The position numbers and the translations under genes were made by a program. The notes under the pieces were generated by a model that saw only the letters and a program-made list of their open reading frames with translations, was not told the DNA's origin and did not search any database. Shown in pieces: positions 45,418-58,600 of a DNA stretch of 64,000 nt. This stretch comes from Papiliotrema nemorosa (lineage: Eukaryota; Basidiomycota; Tremellomycetes; Tremellales; Rhynchogastremaceae): NCBI GenBank assembly GCA_032158125.1, contig JASKOT010000030.1, positions 149,417-213,416 on the forward strand, in the 5' to 3' direction. The stretch's first letter is position 1. The number at the start of each line of letters is the position of its first letter.

Positions 45418-46020
45418 TTATGTATCTTTGGAACTCGCCTTCTGGTCGTACTTGTTGGCTTTCGGCGGATCTCGAGGTCCGTGATCACAGTTGTGACCAT
45501 GTCGATGAGGTTTTCGAGTCGGTCTGGTATAAGACGTTGGGTGACATGATCGTAACAACTACTCACCTGGCTTTGCCGTTACCTGCCCCTCCATCTGATT
45601 CCGAGCTGACCTCTGCGACTTCTTGCGAATTCCTCTCCCGGAGAGCGTGCCCCTTGGCTTTTGGATATTGCTTTTTGGGCGGGTCATCGTCGGTTTCTGA
45701 TACTGATTCTGAAGAGGATTCGTCGTACGCCTTGGGTTTATGGTAGATGCAGCAGACTAGTGGTCTCAGTAATATCCCTGCATGGATGACCCACTTTTAG
45801 ACTTTTTCTTGCCCATACCTTCGTTATCTACCGTCTCATCGGTCCATGTCACTTTGGGTCGGCGTAGAGGGGCACCTCGAAGGCGGAGGGTACCGACAGC
45901 GTGGGGCTGAGTCGATGGGCCAGCTTGAGCTTCGGGGGCCGGAGAAACGGTCATTGTACGAGATCCAGCGTTTGCAGATCGAGAGTCATGCTCCTGCATG
46001 CGGCCTTGAGGTGCAGACAT
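45418..46020 (-). CDS. YPI1: Type 1 phosphatase inhibitor, Ypi1/PPP1R11 (inhibitor-3)
   Basis: Inhibits and regulates protein phosphatase 1 (Glc7), largely in the nucleus. It starts MSAPQGRMQEHDSRSANAGS; the family core reads LRLRGAPLRRPKVTWTDETV, then DNEGMGKKKSK, joined to ICCIYHKPKAYDESSSESVS. The KVxW PP1-docking motif and the Cys-Cys pair are present. An acidic/basic low-complexity segment ends GAGNGKA, and an intron (GTGAGT to ATACCAG) joins it to HNCDHGPRDPPKANKYDQKA then SSKDT. Without that splice it would stop early at 45563. The stop is only 27 bases from the helicase stop on the other strand. Confidence 0.88.
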
Positions 46021-46160
46021 GATGAGTCCGAGTGACTGAGAAAGGAGGAGCAACTCGAGGAATGACCAAATCGCTGATTCAACACAGTGGCAAGATCCTC
46101 AACCGGGGAAAAGTCGACCATCACATTGTGCGTTTACAACCTCATCCTCCTCACCTCGAC

Positions 46161-47383
<1,223 letters not shown>

Positions 47384-47478
47384 ATCACATGCATTTCATG
47401 TCTAATCCATTCGGGATCGTAGCGTTCGTGTGATGACCTTGTCTCGAGTACTATCCTCAGCAAAAATCTCGAAATCAC

Positions 47479-48286
47479 TCACATGATGTGTACAACCGCT
47501 CCCCAACCACTCAGGGCGTCTCGATCAACCGCGTTGAGCAGAACCTGCGATACAGTCTCAAACAGATCTTCCGGCTCCTACACATCAGCTTACGGATAGG
47601 AATCGACTCACCAGATCCGGTTCCCACAATCCCTCTGCCATTCCGTACAGCTTGTCTTGTGCCGTCCCTGCGACCGCGAAATCCTTCGGGGTGGTGATAC
47701 ATCCAATCCTGATCTCAGCGCAATCTGACATGCGGCACTCACGTATCCATGGTAGAAATGAACGGTTTGGGATTCGGCTCGAGTTCCGTAGGCACAGGCA
47801 GACCAGCGACAACAGGCTCGAGGAACCAGGGCCCGAATCTGCCGTCAGATACCTCTACGTGAGATACACACCTTTTTTCGTATAGTGTACTACTCAAAAG
47901 GTGGGTAAACGTCTTCGGGGTGATTTCTCGCTCTTCCTTCATCCTGTACATGTTGACCCGAAATCGCAGATTCTCTCGTCTAAATTCAGCACTATACATG
48001 CAACGACTAACAATGTATAGACATCCGTTGCCAAACCTGGCAGCCCATAGTAGAGCTTGTCATTGACAGGGAACACCTGAAGAGTTAACTCATCGTTCTT
48101 GCATCGGGCTCACCTTTTCGAAGTTGTGTGCGATACCAATTGCCTGCTGACCCAGTCGCATATCCGAGGCGATGGCAACGCAGTCTTTACCTATCATGGC
48201 AACGACCGAGCCACCATTGTAGCTCATAGGACTCCCCTAGGCATTAGCTCGATCTTTAGGCAAGGGTTGAAAGATGGACTCACCAT
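47479..48286 (-). CDS. PUP3: Proteasome subunit beta type-3
   Basis: A non-catalytic beta subunit of the 20S core. Exon 1 carries only the ATG; an intron follows immediately (GTGAGT from 48283), and exon 2 reads [20 protein letters not shown], then [20 protein letters not shown] and K. Next come [80 protein letters not shown] and [20 protein letters not shown]. It ends [10 protein letters not shown]. No processed N-terminal Thr is present, which is normal for beta 3. Complete, about 215 residues. Confidence 0.94.
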
Positions 48287-48345
48287 TTTCTTTCCGGGTT
48301 GTCACTAAACAAATGGGAGTAGATTTAGTCTCGTTGAAACTTGGA

Positions 48346-50045
48346 ATGACGCGTAGTACAGAGAGACTGGGCAAAGGTGGACGAGCAGGTCAAGCTGGTC
48401 GAATCCTGAGTGCAAGGAAGAAGCCTACCTCACTCGACGAACTCGTCAGCGCGCGAAGGTGCGGAGGCCCCTAACGTGGTGTGATAGGCGCATGAGAAGA
48501 CTGACAACCAGGAACTTGCACGCCTAGCGGTCCGCTCTTGCCACCCTCCCCTCCACCCGATGTGTCCACCTCTCAACCTCATCTTTCAGCACTCGAACCC
48601 TCGCAGGGGGCGATCACCCCAATGCAACCATCTCAGAGACTCGTCGGATCATCGAATCTATCGTAAGGCTAATGCCTGGTCTCACTGATCTTCTAGTCAC
48701 GCAATCAAAGTTGCTTTAGCTGGTGCCTCCTATAAGACATTCGCCGACCTTTCCGGCCTCGCGCCGGAAGAATTATCCATCGGTGAGTTATCTCCTGCAT
48801 CATGCGCTGATGTCCAGAGCTATCAATCAACCTTTCCCAAGCACAGCTTATCTGTGATTGTCGTGATGACTCCCAATCAGGTAAAGCACGCATATGCCGC
48901 AGTGACCGACAGCAGTTCTTTCCCCCTCTGCCACCAGTCGAGTAGCTCCTGCTCAGTCGACGCCAGCGTCTATCCTACTCGCCACGTCGACAACAAGATT
49001 CAATACCCTCAGCGAGCCTCTAGATCACATGATTCACCAGTTCTCAGATGACTCTATGCTTCAAAGCACATCGAGCGGGCCCATAGGGATTCATCCCGGT
49101 TCCAGCGTGGAAATTTCAGGCCCGCCTGGAAGTGGCAAGACCGCCATATCGATTGCGTTGGCTTTGGCGGCTGTTAATCAACAACCCTCAGCCGAGGTCC
49201 TGCTCATTGGCAAGTTGTTTCACATCTTAGCTAATTACAGACACGGAGGGAGCAATCACCTTTGACAGACTGCAAGGCGCTGCGGAAGCGCTCACGCGCA
49301 ATACATCAGGTGAGCCACAACTAGGCGAGGCTGACTCTAGAATCGCCACACATCCTGACACAGGGGATACATTTGCTCCGCATCGCAACTCAGACACAGA
49401 TGATCGCCATGTTGCATACCATGGACGGATGGCTTGAACAGCATCCACAGGTCCGAGAGAATCAAAAGTGAGTCTCGCTTACACCAGGTAAACTTAGTCA
49501 TTGTCGACAGCCTGAGCTATCATTTTCGTCAACCATCTATGGACATGCGGACACGAGCGAGAATGATGGACCTGTATGCAGTTGACTTTCCGGTGCTCAT
49601 GGTAGGGTCAAGCTCCAAGTAGCCAAAGCCACGACAATACACAAATGCGCTGTACGTTGACCACGACTTTCGGGGCATTTACCTCAGATGATATGCACAA
49701 ACCAACTCGCCACGAAACTTCTTACCGCCGAAAACAAACCCGCCAACTTTGACACGGGTGATCGAGCGGTCCTCATGCCTCAGCTGGGTATGTCTATTTT
49801 GAAGGCGAGCTTGACGCATAGGCGATTCCTGGACGACATCCAAAACCATTAGAATGGTCTTGTTTCGAGGCCCCGACGACCTACGGTATGCTCACGCTGC
49901 TTCACTTGGCGTCCGGAAAGACATTCCGTGGAGCCGCTATGACATCGATGTAGGTCTCGGTCTCACTGGAGCTCACTCCAGCACGACGGACTTCCGTGCA
50001 ATCCGATCGCTGGCTACCAGAGTGGCACCAAATGATGGGTCATAG
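48346..50045 (+). CDS. RAD51 paralogue (RAD51C-like RecA-family ATPase)
   Basis: A homologous-recombination mediator. The N-terminal helical domain reads SHAIKVALAGASYKTFADLS, ELSINLSQAQLICDCRDDSQ, then STPASILLATSTTRFNTLSE, the linker typical of RAD51 paralogues. The ATPase has IGIHPGSSVEISGPPGSGKT (Walker A), VLLIDTEGAITFDRL, and VNLVIVDSLSYHFRQPSMDM (Walker B). Then CTNQLATKLL and a tail with KDIPWSRYDID follow. The start is uncertain: MTRSTERLGKGGRAGQAGR at 48346 joins in frame through a CTAG acceptor, but a simpler start is MQPSQRLVGSSNLS at 48622. The stop is 50045, or 50035 if the last short intron is removed. RAD57/XRCC3-type assignments cannot be excluded. Confidence 0.8.
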
Positions 50046-50165
50046 GAAGCATTCCCGCACCACATGTTGGCAGAGACGCAAGTTGCCATATATTTCATAG
50101 GCATACCGCTGAGACCGCTTCCCTCTGCATCGCACGCACTGAGCAGTCCGGAGTGTTATGCATCT

Positions 50166-53100
50166 CTAATAACCAGACGGTCTGGCCTGGCTTGTATCAT
50201 AAGATCTGATCAATCTAGTTTGGTCCTGATTAGCCGTCTCAGTCTGGCTAAACGCAAAGCCTCTCTGCCGGCGCATACGCTGAGTCGCCCGAACCTTTTT
50301 GATGGCCTTTTGAAACCTGGGACATAAGTCAGAGTCCCGGCTTCTGGACTCACTGCTCCTGGCGCGGTCGATAGTCGGAAAGGTTAAACTTCTGTATCTC
50401 TTGTACGATATGGTACGGCGCGGGATGATATGTTCGCCGATAGCTGAAAGGGTCAGCCCATATCCGCATCTCGACCATACTATTTCCACACGTAATCTCG
50501 TAGTAGACATATGACCGGGAAAGCCAACAAGACGAAATAAAATATGGCATCGCCCCACAAGCGAGGAACGATACCTTGATAAGGTTTTGAGAAATTGAGC
50601 AGCGGCGCGATCAAGGCGTACAGCGGAAGGGCTACCATGGTGAAGATGAATGATCCAGGAATGGCAGCCAAAGTGTACTTGGTCCACACGCTATGAGTCA
50701 GCTTCGAATGGTCAGCGACGTACTCTGAGATCAAGGCAGCCTTCCCCAATACGGTCAGGAGGACGGCCAGATATAACGTAGTACCCCAAACCCAGAGACC
50801 AGAATTCTTTCCATCCGAAGCCAAGAGATCGCCGCGAAAGACCAAACTCGAAAAAGCAAAGAGCACCTGAGAGCTCAGCGCATACCATCGCTCTTCCACT
50901 TACCACACTGTGGTAGAACGCGTTGCCCACCCAGTAGAAAAATTGTATTGGCGTGAAAAAGTGATTCCGCTGACCCAGCTGGTAAAGTTGAGGGTACCGA
51001 TCTAGCATTCGGGCCGAGACGAATTGATCAAAGATACCAATGACCAAGGGCGGGAGAATCGTGAAAATGACGTTGTAATACGACATAGACCAGCCCTCGA
51101 ATGCAATCTGACCCGAGAAATCGTTGAACCAAGAATACTGTTATCAGCATAGCCTAAGAAGCCGTCCTACCCAAAAAAGTGTCAAGGCAAAAGTGATATT
51201 CTTGTAGAATGAGACTAACGTCAGAGCCCATATCGAAACCGACTTACACAATATCAACTTGGAAAGACGTTGATAACTCCACGATCCATGTACCAATAGC
51301 AGCTTGCGAAGGAAGCGGAATTGCGATATCGCCACATCAGCGGAGCGAGCTGCTTGCAAACCCTGCAATCAGCCCTCCATGTTGAGCCTCATACTCACTT
51401 CGACGCCCGAGATACCAACGCCCACATGCGCTGCCTGAATCATGCTCACATCATTGGCACCGTCTCCTATAGCCAGGAGCGGGGCAGTCGTGCTCCTTTT
51501 CACAAGTTTGACCACCAATGCTTTTTGCAGTGGTGACACGCGACCTAATCTTAGCTTTATCATTGGCGACGCATCCTACAGCAAATAACAGCCTGAAGTC
51601 AGCGCTAGATACCACCACACTTCACCTTGCACATGACGGCTAATTCCAGGAACACTTCGGCGCATTCTTTTTCGAGTGCAAATGTCAAACTTCTGCCGTC
51701 TACTGATTAGCTTAGCGATGATGACGCCTTACCGATGATCAGCGCCAACTCCTCGGTATCGCCTCCCAGTCTCTGATTTTTGATGGCGAAGAGACGCTTG
51801 CTGAGAAGGGCTGCGGTTTCTGCCATTGTTTCGGTATTGATAATCACCTCAAATCAACCTGATTCTTTGAATTGCCTTACCAGATTCATCGATTCTGAAA
51901 CGAGTCGACAGGACAGACCAATGTTGATGGCTGTCTCTTGTCGATCGCCAGTGAGCACCCAAATCTGTCATCAGTGCCGGGTCTATTGTGTGTCACATGC
52001 CTTGATGCCAGCTTGCTGTAGGGTATGTATGGCATCGGGAACTCCATCTTGAAGTTTGTCTTCAATCGCCGTGGCACCTAAAAGCTGAAGGTTTTGCTCG
52101 ATTGCTTCGGCCACCTGATCGAGAGCCTCTGCCCTACCCGACATCTGCGCAGCGGCATGGTCGTACATTTCCGACCATTCGCGGTACTCAGCATCAGAGA
52201 TGTTCCTATACGCCAGACACAGGGTTCGCAAGCCTTCCGTTGCATAATCCTGTACGTCAACGTCCGTTGAGCCACGACACTCACCTCGAGATGCACAAGT
52301 GTCGGCTCGGTGAATTGTTGTTCAGCTGCCAAGCGCTCGAAAATGACCGTATCGGCTCCCTTTGTGTATAGTCTGATACGCCCATCGGGTCCACGCACAA
52401 CGGTCGACATCCTTTTCCGCGAGGAGTTGAACTCGCATACGTTGAGGATTTCATATTCCTCATCCCGACCGCCAACACTCACAAACACCGACTTTGGTTT
52501 ACGCGTCTGCAATCAGCCAGGCTTACACTCGCCACCGCACGTGAAAACGATAGCCGAGCATTTCCGCGCCGGCCACGAGTGCAGCTTCATCAGGACTTGA
52601 AGCTTGATACACCATCTTGCCATCACGTTCCTCAGGGATGACTGTATGACAGACGGCAAGAAGCGAGAGACTGTGGGTAAGTTGGCGCATCAAACCTCAC
52701 TTACAATTCCCGGATGGTTCTGCCTTCGACAGTGTCTTCTCGAGCACGCTGTTGTAGTACATCAAATGCCTTTTGTCCTTGTTCCCGCTTATTTTCGTCG
52801 ACGATCTGGGCATACATTGTACCAAATATGCTGCACTCGCGAAACTCCATTTCATTGCACGTCAATGTGCCCGTCTTGTCGGAAAAAACATAGGCAATCT
52901 GACCAAGCTCCTCTACCAGAGAGGACGTTCGGCACAGAGCTGGCGTATCGGTCGGGGCGTGATACATGTCGAGATCGGAATTGATCAATGACGCCTGCCA
53001 AAACTTGACAACCTCGATTGTCATGATCAGCCTGCCATCAGTGAGAGCGTCAGCGCATCACGCACGATATCGGGATAAGGTTGTTGTAAAGAATGATAAA

Positions 53101-54873
53101 CGTCAAGATATCCTCTACAAATTGTTTGGCTGCTCCGTCAGCTTTAGCTCATGCCGGCCTCACCTTTGTTGCCAGTCACATCGCCGTGAAGATACCAATC
53201 CTGCTTAGAAAAGAACCACTTGCAGATGAGCCCATCTATTCGTGTGCGGACCCACCTTTCTTATACTACTACCGATCGTCGATACCAGTGAAAGAATGAT
53301 TAATAGTGCAAATAGATAGAGAATCTGCTTGTTGACTTGTCTTTCCACAGCTGTTCGCTTGACCGGCGCATCACTTGTTAATGAGTAAAGATCATCCTGG
53401 AACATACGTGGCGTTACGCATGAGTTTCGTCTCATGCCCCGCATTGACAATTACACCATACACCCATCGCGTATTCCTAAGTTGCGCTCCACGTAGCAGC
53501 AGCTGATTAGGGCCCACTGGAATCTTGGACGGCGCCGAACCGGGCTGCGCAGAAGAGAGCTGAAAGGTCCCATCATACGTGTAAAGGGACGAATTTGGCG
53601 CCTCTGATTGTAGATGCCCTCGCAACAACGAAACGGCTTGCGGGGTGATGAGCGATGCGGTTGAAGGATGTGCTTGCTTGATTTTAAGATTGGTTTCCCT
53701 ATTGTCAATGCGGATCATTATGCGTTGGCGTACCCATCGAGATTGGCTGTTTCGACATAGCACAAGCCGTCCGGCTCACTACTAGACAATAATACCATGT
53801 CGGCAGGGATGAAGGCATTTGCAGCCAGTCTCACCACATCGCCTACGCGAAGCCGGCGCCAAGGCCTTATCTCGAATTGCTGTCCTGTCAAGACTTCGGC
53901 CGGATTGTTATTCAGCGACTTGTCCGAGGCATGCCGTTTCTGTCTTCAGTGGGGTGACCGAGACTTGGCTCACCAGATCCTCCTGGATTTCCTTGAAAGC
54001 GCTCGCGATTAATACCACGGCTAGGGGGACAATGGTCGTGTACCGCCCCGTGGGGGAAACATTCGGTACCTGCTGTATACAAGCGGTGAAAAGGAAGAAG
54101 AGGTTAGCACTGCGTGAAAATTCGGCTGTCATGTCAGATTACAGTTGACAGTACGAGGACTGGACTCACAGAACAGAAATTTCGGCAGGAATGTGATAGG
54201 GCCGTACTTTCCAGTCGACACAGTATTACTTTCGTAGCCTTGTACCCGATTCGCCTCGGCATCGTTCAGAGCAATATCCCTAGCCATCCCGTCAAACTTT
54301 GAAAGTCGCCCAAGCAATTTGTTGACGCCCAATGTCCAATCGACATCGGCGAGATGATCCTCCTTAATCCTGGTCCATCTGCTTCGTTTGGTGCTTGAGT
54401 ATAGACCAGCGACTGGTGCAGTGAATTCGTAAGCCGAAGGGCCATCCTCATCGTCGAGAAACCCGCCTTGGTAACCCTTCACAGGGGTCTTTTTAGCGTC
54501 TGAAAATCCAGCGGGTGCAGCACCCGAACCAGCAAATGGCTCCGAAGATTCGAAAAGGGACGGTTCAGACTTGCCAAACGCTGAAATATTTGAGGTAGGC
54601 GGTAGATATGCTGCAGACGAGGAGGCAGGATTCCCGTACTCGTCGTCACTATCGAGTCAGCAGTGTCATAGCTAAATGGGGAGCAGCTTACTCGTCGAAG
54701 AATGGATCGAGTGCATAACCATGCTGACCGGTTCTGGCAGCTGTGACGTGCTGATCGGGAGGATCGAAGGGGTCGTCGTCGTCGAAAGGATCCTCCAATG
54801 TCATACGAGCCGAGCGAGGCTGGGGCTGTAGTATGTCGTCGAACCCATTGGCCTGGTTTTGTGACGGAGGCAT
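50166..54873 (-). CDS. DRS2: P4-ATPase phospholipid flippase, Drs2 type
   Basis: Flips phosphatidylserine across trans-Golgi/endosomal membranes to support vesicle budding. A long disordered N-terminus begins [20 protein letters not shown] with [14 protein letters not shown]. Core: [33 protein letters not shown] then [14 protein letters not shown] (QQVP signature of Drs2/ATP8A), [16 protein letters not shown] (actuator DGET), [20 protein letters not shown] (phosphorylated Asp), nucleotide-binding domain with [20 protein letters not shown], and [20 protein letters not shown] (hinge). Ten membrane spans are traceable. The C-terminus, via a final intron, reads [20 protein letters not shown] then AFSQTE, the conserved autoregulatory GFAFSQ motif, ending ARPSGY. 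An upstream in-frame ATG at 54951 is possible. Confidence 0.92.
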
Positions 54874-55602
54874 GATGCCTGGATATGTAAGGCGACGAGA
54901 TACGGGGTACTGGCGATGAGGATGATCTGAATCAGGCAGGTACTCTATCAAACTGAGGGCACTGAGTAGTGGTGTACTCTAGGGTGACAGACGCTGCGGG
55001 CGAGGTACAAAACCCTGTTACTCGAGTACTCTAATTACACGTACTCGCACGTTTTGTAATGGGCCATTAGAACCCCATCTCTCGCAATCCGCCTTCCTTG
55101 GCGAATCTGGCTGCTCTCCTTTCCACGGTAGACATCGTCGTGGTGTCTTCGTGAAGGTGACCCAGGATTGCCCACCGATAGCTAGGTCACCTCTGTTGCT
55201 TGCATCGCGCCTGCCTGATGCTCGGCCTCTGCGCCTATGCGGTTTTTGTAATGCGCTCACCTCGACATTACAACGCGTCGCGCGAGGGTCGGTGGCGAGA
55301 GGTGGAGGTGCAAACACTGGAAAGTAAATAACAGACATCCCGACCACTTTCCTTCCTTTTCTGAATCGTCTCGCTCTGTTCAACCCCTCGCGTCCCCATC
55401 GATCGGACTGCTGACCGTTAAGAGGAAGAGAAGATCATCTTCGAATTTCTAACCGGCGTTGTGCATGGTATGGCCTAGAGCTCTGCCTCACTCTCTCTTC
55501 TCGATCAATCAACCCCTCGGAAACCTGCGCCCGTCCATACTTTTTCGTTCATCACCCGCGCCAATCTTCTCTTGTCGATATCGTATCCCGACGCCGCCCT
55601 TC
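54874..55602. promoter_or_regulatory. Divergent promoter region, DRS2 / TOP2
   Basis: 729 bases between divergent start codons, the longest bidirectional promoter in the window. Pyrimidine-rich tracts occur just upstream of TOP2. Short minus-strand open frames (for example 55383-55018) have no support. Confidence 0.5.
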
Positions 55603-58600
55603 ATGTCTGACAGCGAGTCGTCCCAGGATTTTGTCATTGATCAAGACAGCGAATCTGATGCTTTCGTCGACTCCCCCAAGCCACAAACTAAGTCGAAGAA
55701 GGCCACCGGAGCCAAAAAGGCGTCTGTAGCTGCGAGCAAAGTCTCCAAAGTGAGTCAGTCTCCAACTTCTATAGTTTATCGCAGGCGTCAGCACCGAAGC
55801 CCGCAAAGAAGGCCCCGTTGGCCCAAAAGCAACATCCTAACGAGTCTGTGTCGGATGATGAGAGCTTTGATTCCCCTGCCCAACCCAAAGAGGATGATGA
55901 GATGCACGTCAAAAAGTCTGCTACCTCGGGTCCCAAAAAGTCGGCCAGTGAGATGTATCAAAAGGTGAGCGGGGTATTGTCGGTCAAGGCTGACGCCCAG
56001 CTATCCCAATTGGAACACGTGTTGAAGCGTCCCGACACGTACATTGGCTCGGTCGAAGCCGTCACACAACCCATGTGGGTGTATGATCACGCGACCAACA
56101 TGATGGTCAATAGGTGAGCAACTGTGGCCCTCAATTAGCTCACCGCAGGAATACTACCTTTGTACCAGGATTCTTCAAGATTTTCGATGAAATTCTGGTC
56201 AACGCCGCCGATAATAAGGTGCGAGCACCCCTCGGACCGTATCGCTGACACCAGATCAATGATATCAGCATGGACACCCTCAAGATCAACATTGACCGAG
56301 AAAAGCGGCAAATCTCAGTCTATAACAATGGTCGCGGGATCCCTGTGGAAAAGCACAAAAAGGAAGGGATCATGATTCCGGAACTCATCTTCGGTCATCT
56401 GTCAGTCAAAGTCCCGCGATTGGAAGCTGATGATAGTCTCACATCAAGCAATTATGACGACGACCAGAAAAAGCTTACGGGCGGAAGGAATGGTTACGGA
56501 GCGAAACTAACAAACATATACTCGACTGAGTTCAGTGAGTCTGCAACGGCAACCGCGCTCACGTTAGTCGTCGAGACTGCGGACAAGACCAACTCCTTGA
56601 AGTACAAACAAGTTTTCTCTGATAACATGGGGAAAAAGGCTTCCCCAAAGGCAAGTTGTCCCGCTCCTCCGAGCTCAACGGCAGATTACACCAAATCCGA
56701 AAGGTGAGGAGTTCACCAAGATCACCTTTACCCCCGACTTGAAACGGTTCGGCATGGACTCGATCGATGATGACACGTTTGCCCTCCTCACCAAGCGAGT
56801 CTATGATATGGCTGGTACTGTCAGAGACGTCAAAGTGTTCTTGAACAATGAGCGACTGAAAGTCAAGGGTTTCAAGCAAGTGAGCGAGCCCTTGCTACCC
56901 CGCTCATGGATCAGTATGTCGAAATGTACCTCAAAGCAGCTCAGGCTCAGGACCCATCGGGCAATGGAGCGAAGCCTCCCTTGATTTATGAAGTTGTCAA
57001 CAATCGATGGGAGATTGCTTTCGCCCTTTCAGATGGGCAACTTCAGCAAGTGTCATTCGCAAATTCCATCGCCACAACCAAAGGCGGGACTCATGTCGAT
57101 ATGATTGCGACTCAACTTGCCAACAAATTGTACGGCAGACCTTCGCAGGACCTAGCTCATCGTAGACTTGACCAGATCAAGAAAAAGAACAAAGCGGCGC
57201 CGGTCAAACCCTTCCAGGTCAAGAACCAAATGTGGATCTTTGTTAATGCGCTTATCGAGAATCCCGCCTTCGACTCACAGACCAAAGAGACCTTGACGCT
57301 CAAGAGCTCAGCGTTCGGTAGCAAATGCGAGCTATCTGAGGAATTTGTGAAAAAAGGTATAGGCTGCCCAATAATGATCTCTAAAATATAGTATCAAAAT
57401 CAGGCATTATCGACAATGTCCTCAATTGGGCGAAATTCAAGCAAGATCAAATTCTGAAAAAGACCGACGGCGCCAAACGATCCAGGCAAGTCCAGCACGC
57501 GTTTCCATACTGAAACCAGGATTTCTGGTATCGTCAAGCTAGAAGATGCAAACAATGCGGGAGGCCGCAACGCTAAACGCTGCACGCTCATCCTTACCGA
57601 AGGAGATTCCGCCAAGGCTTTGGCTGTATCCGGACTGAGTGTCGTTGGACGTGACGACTACGGTGTCTTCCCTCTGCGGGGCAAACTGCTCAATGTCCGA
57701 GACGCGTCCCATGAGTCCATCGTGAAAAACGTCGAAATCCAACACATCAAACAGATCCTGGGACTCAAGCACAACGCCGACTATACATCGGTTGATAGTC
57801 TTCGTTACGGCCATTTGATGATCATGACGGATCAAGATCACGATGGCTCGCACATTAAAGGTCTGATTATCAACTTTCTGGATCACTTTTATCCTTCACT
57901 GCTGCGCATCCCAAATTTCCTCGTCGAGTTTATTACTCCGATTGTCAAGACTTGGAAAGGGAACAAAGAGTTCAGCTTTTACACCCTTCCGCAGTATGAA
58001 GAATGGAAGGCGGAAAACAATGACGGCAAGGGCTGGCAATACAAGTACTACAAGGTTTGTCTCAGACTTTTGCTCGCTCTAAATAGCAGGGTCTAGGTAC
58101 AAGCACGGCAGCCGACGCGAAAAAGTACTTCAGCGCCTTGGAAAAGCATCGACTAGGCTTCGAAGCAATGGGCCCCGACGACCGAGCCCTTATCGACATG
58201 GCATTCAACAAGAAAAAGGCGGATGACCGAAAGGAGTGGCTTCGTCAGTTTAAGGTAGGTATTCGGGGACATGGGAAATTGATCACAGCCTGGTACCTTC
58301 TTGGATCACGACATTCAATCGTTACCCGTATCCGACTTTGTTAACAAGGAGTTGATCCTCTTCAGTATGGCCGATAATATCCGTTCGATACCTTCCGTTG
58401 CCGATGGACTCAAACCGGGTCAGCGAAAAGTGCTTTACGGTTGCTTCAAGCGAAATCTCACCAAAGAGATTAAAGTAGCCCAACTGGCCGGATATGTATC
58501 TGAAAAGACGGCCTATCATCACGGAGAACAGAGTCTGACGATGACCATCGTTGGTCTCGCTCAAGATTTTGTCGGGAGCAACAATGTGAATCTGCTTGAG

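Noticed and set aside
55018..55383. 121-codon minus-strand frame in the DRS2/TOP2 promoter interval
   Set aside because: Arg-rich composition without conservation signals; more likely promoter DNA.
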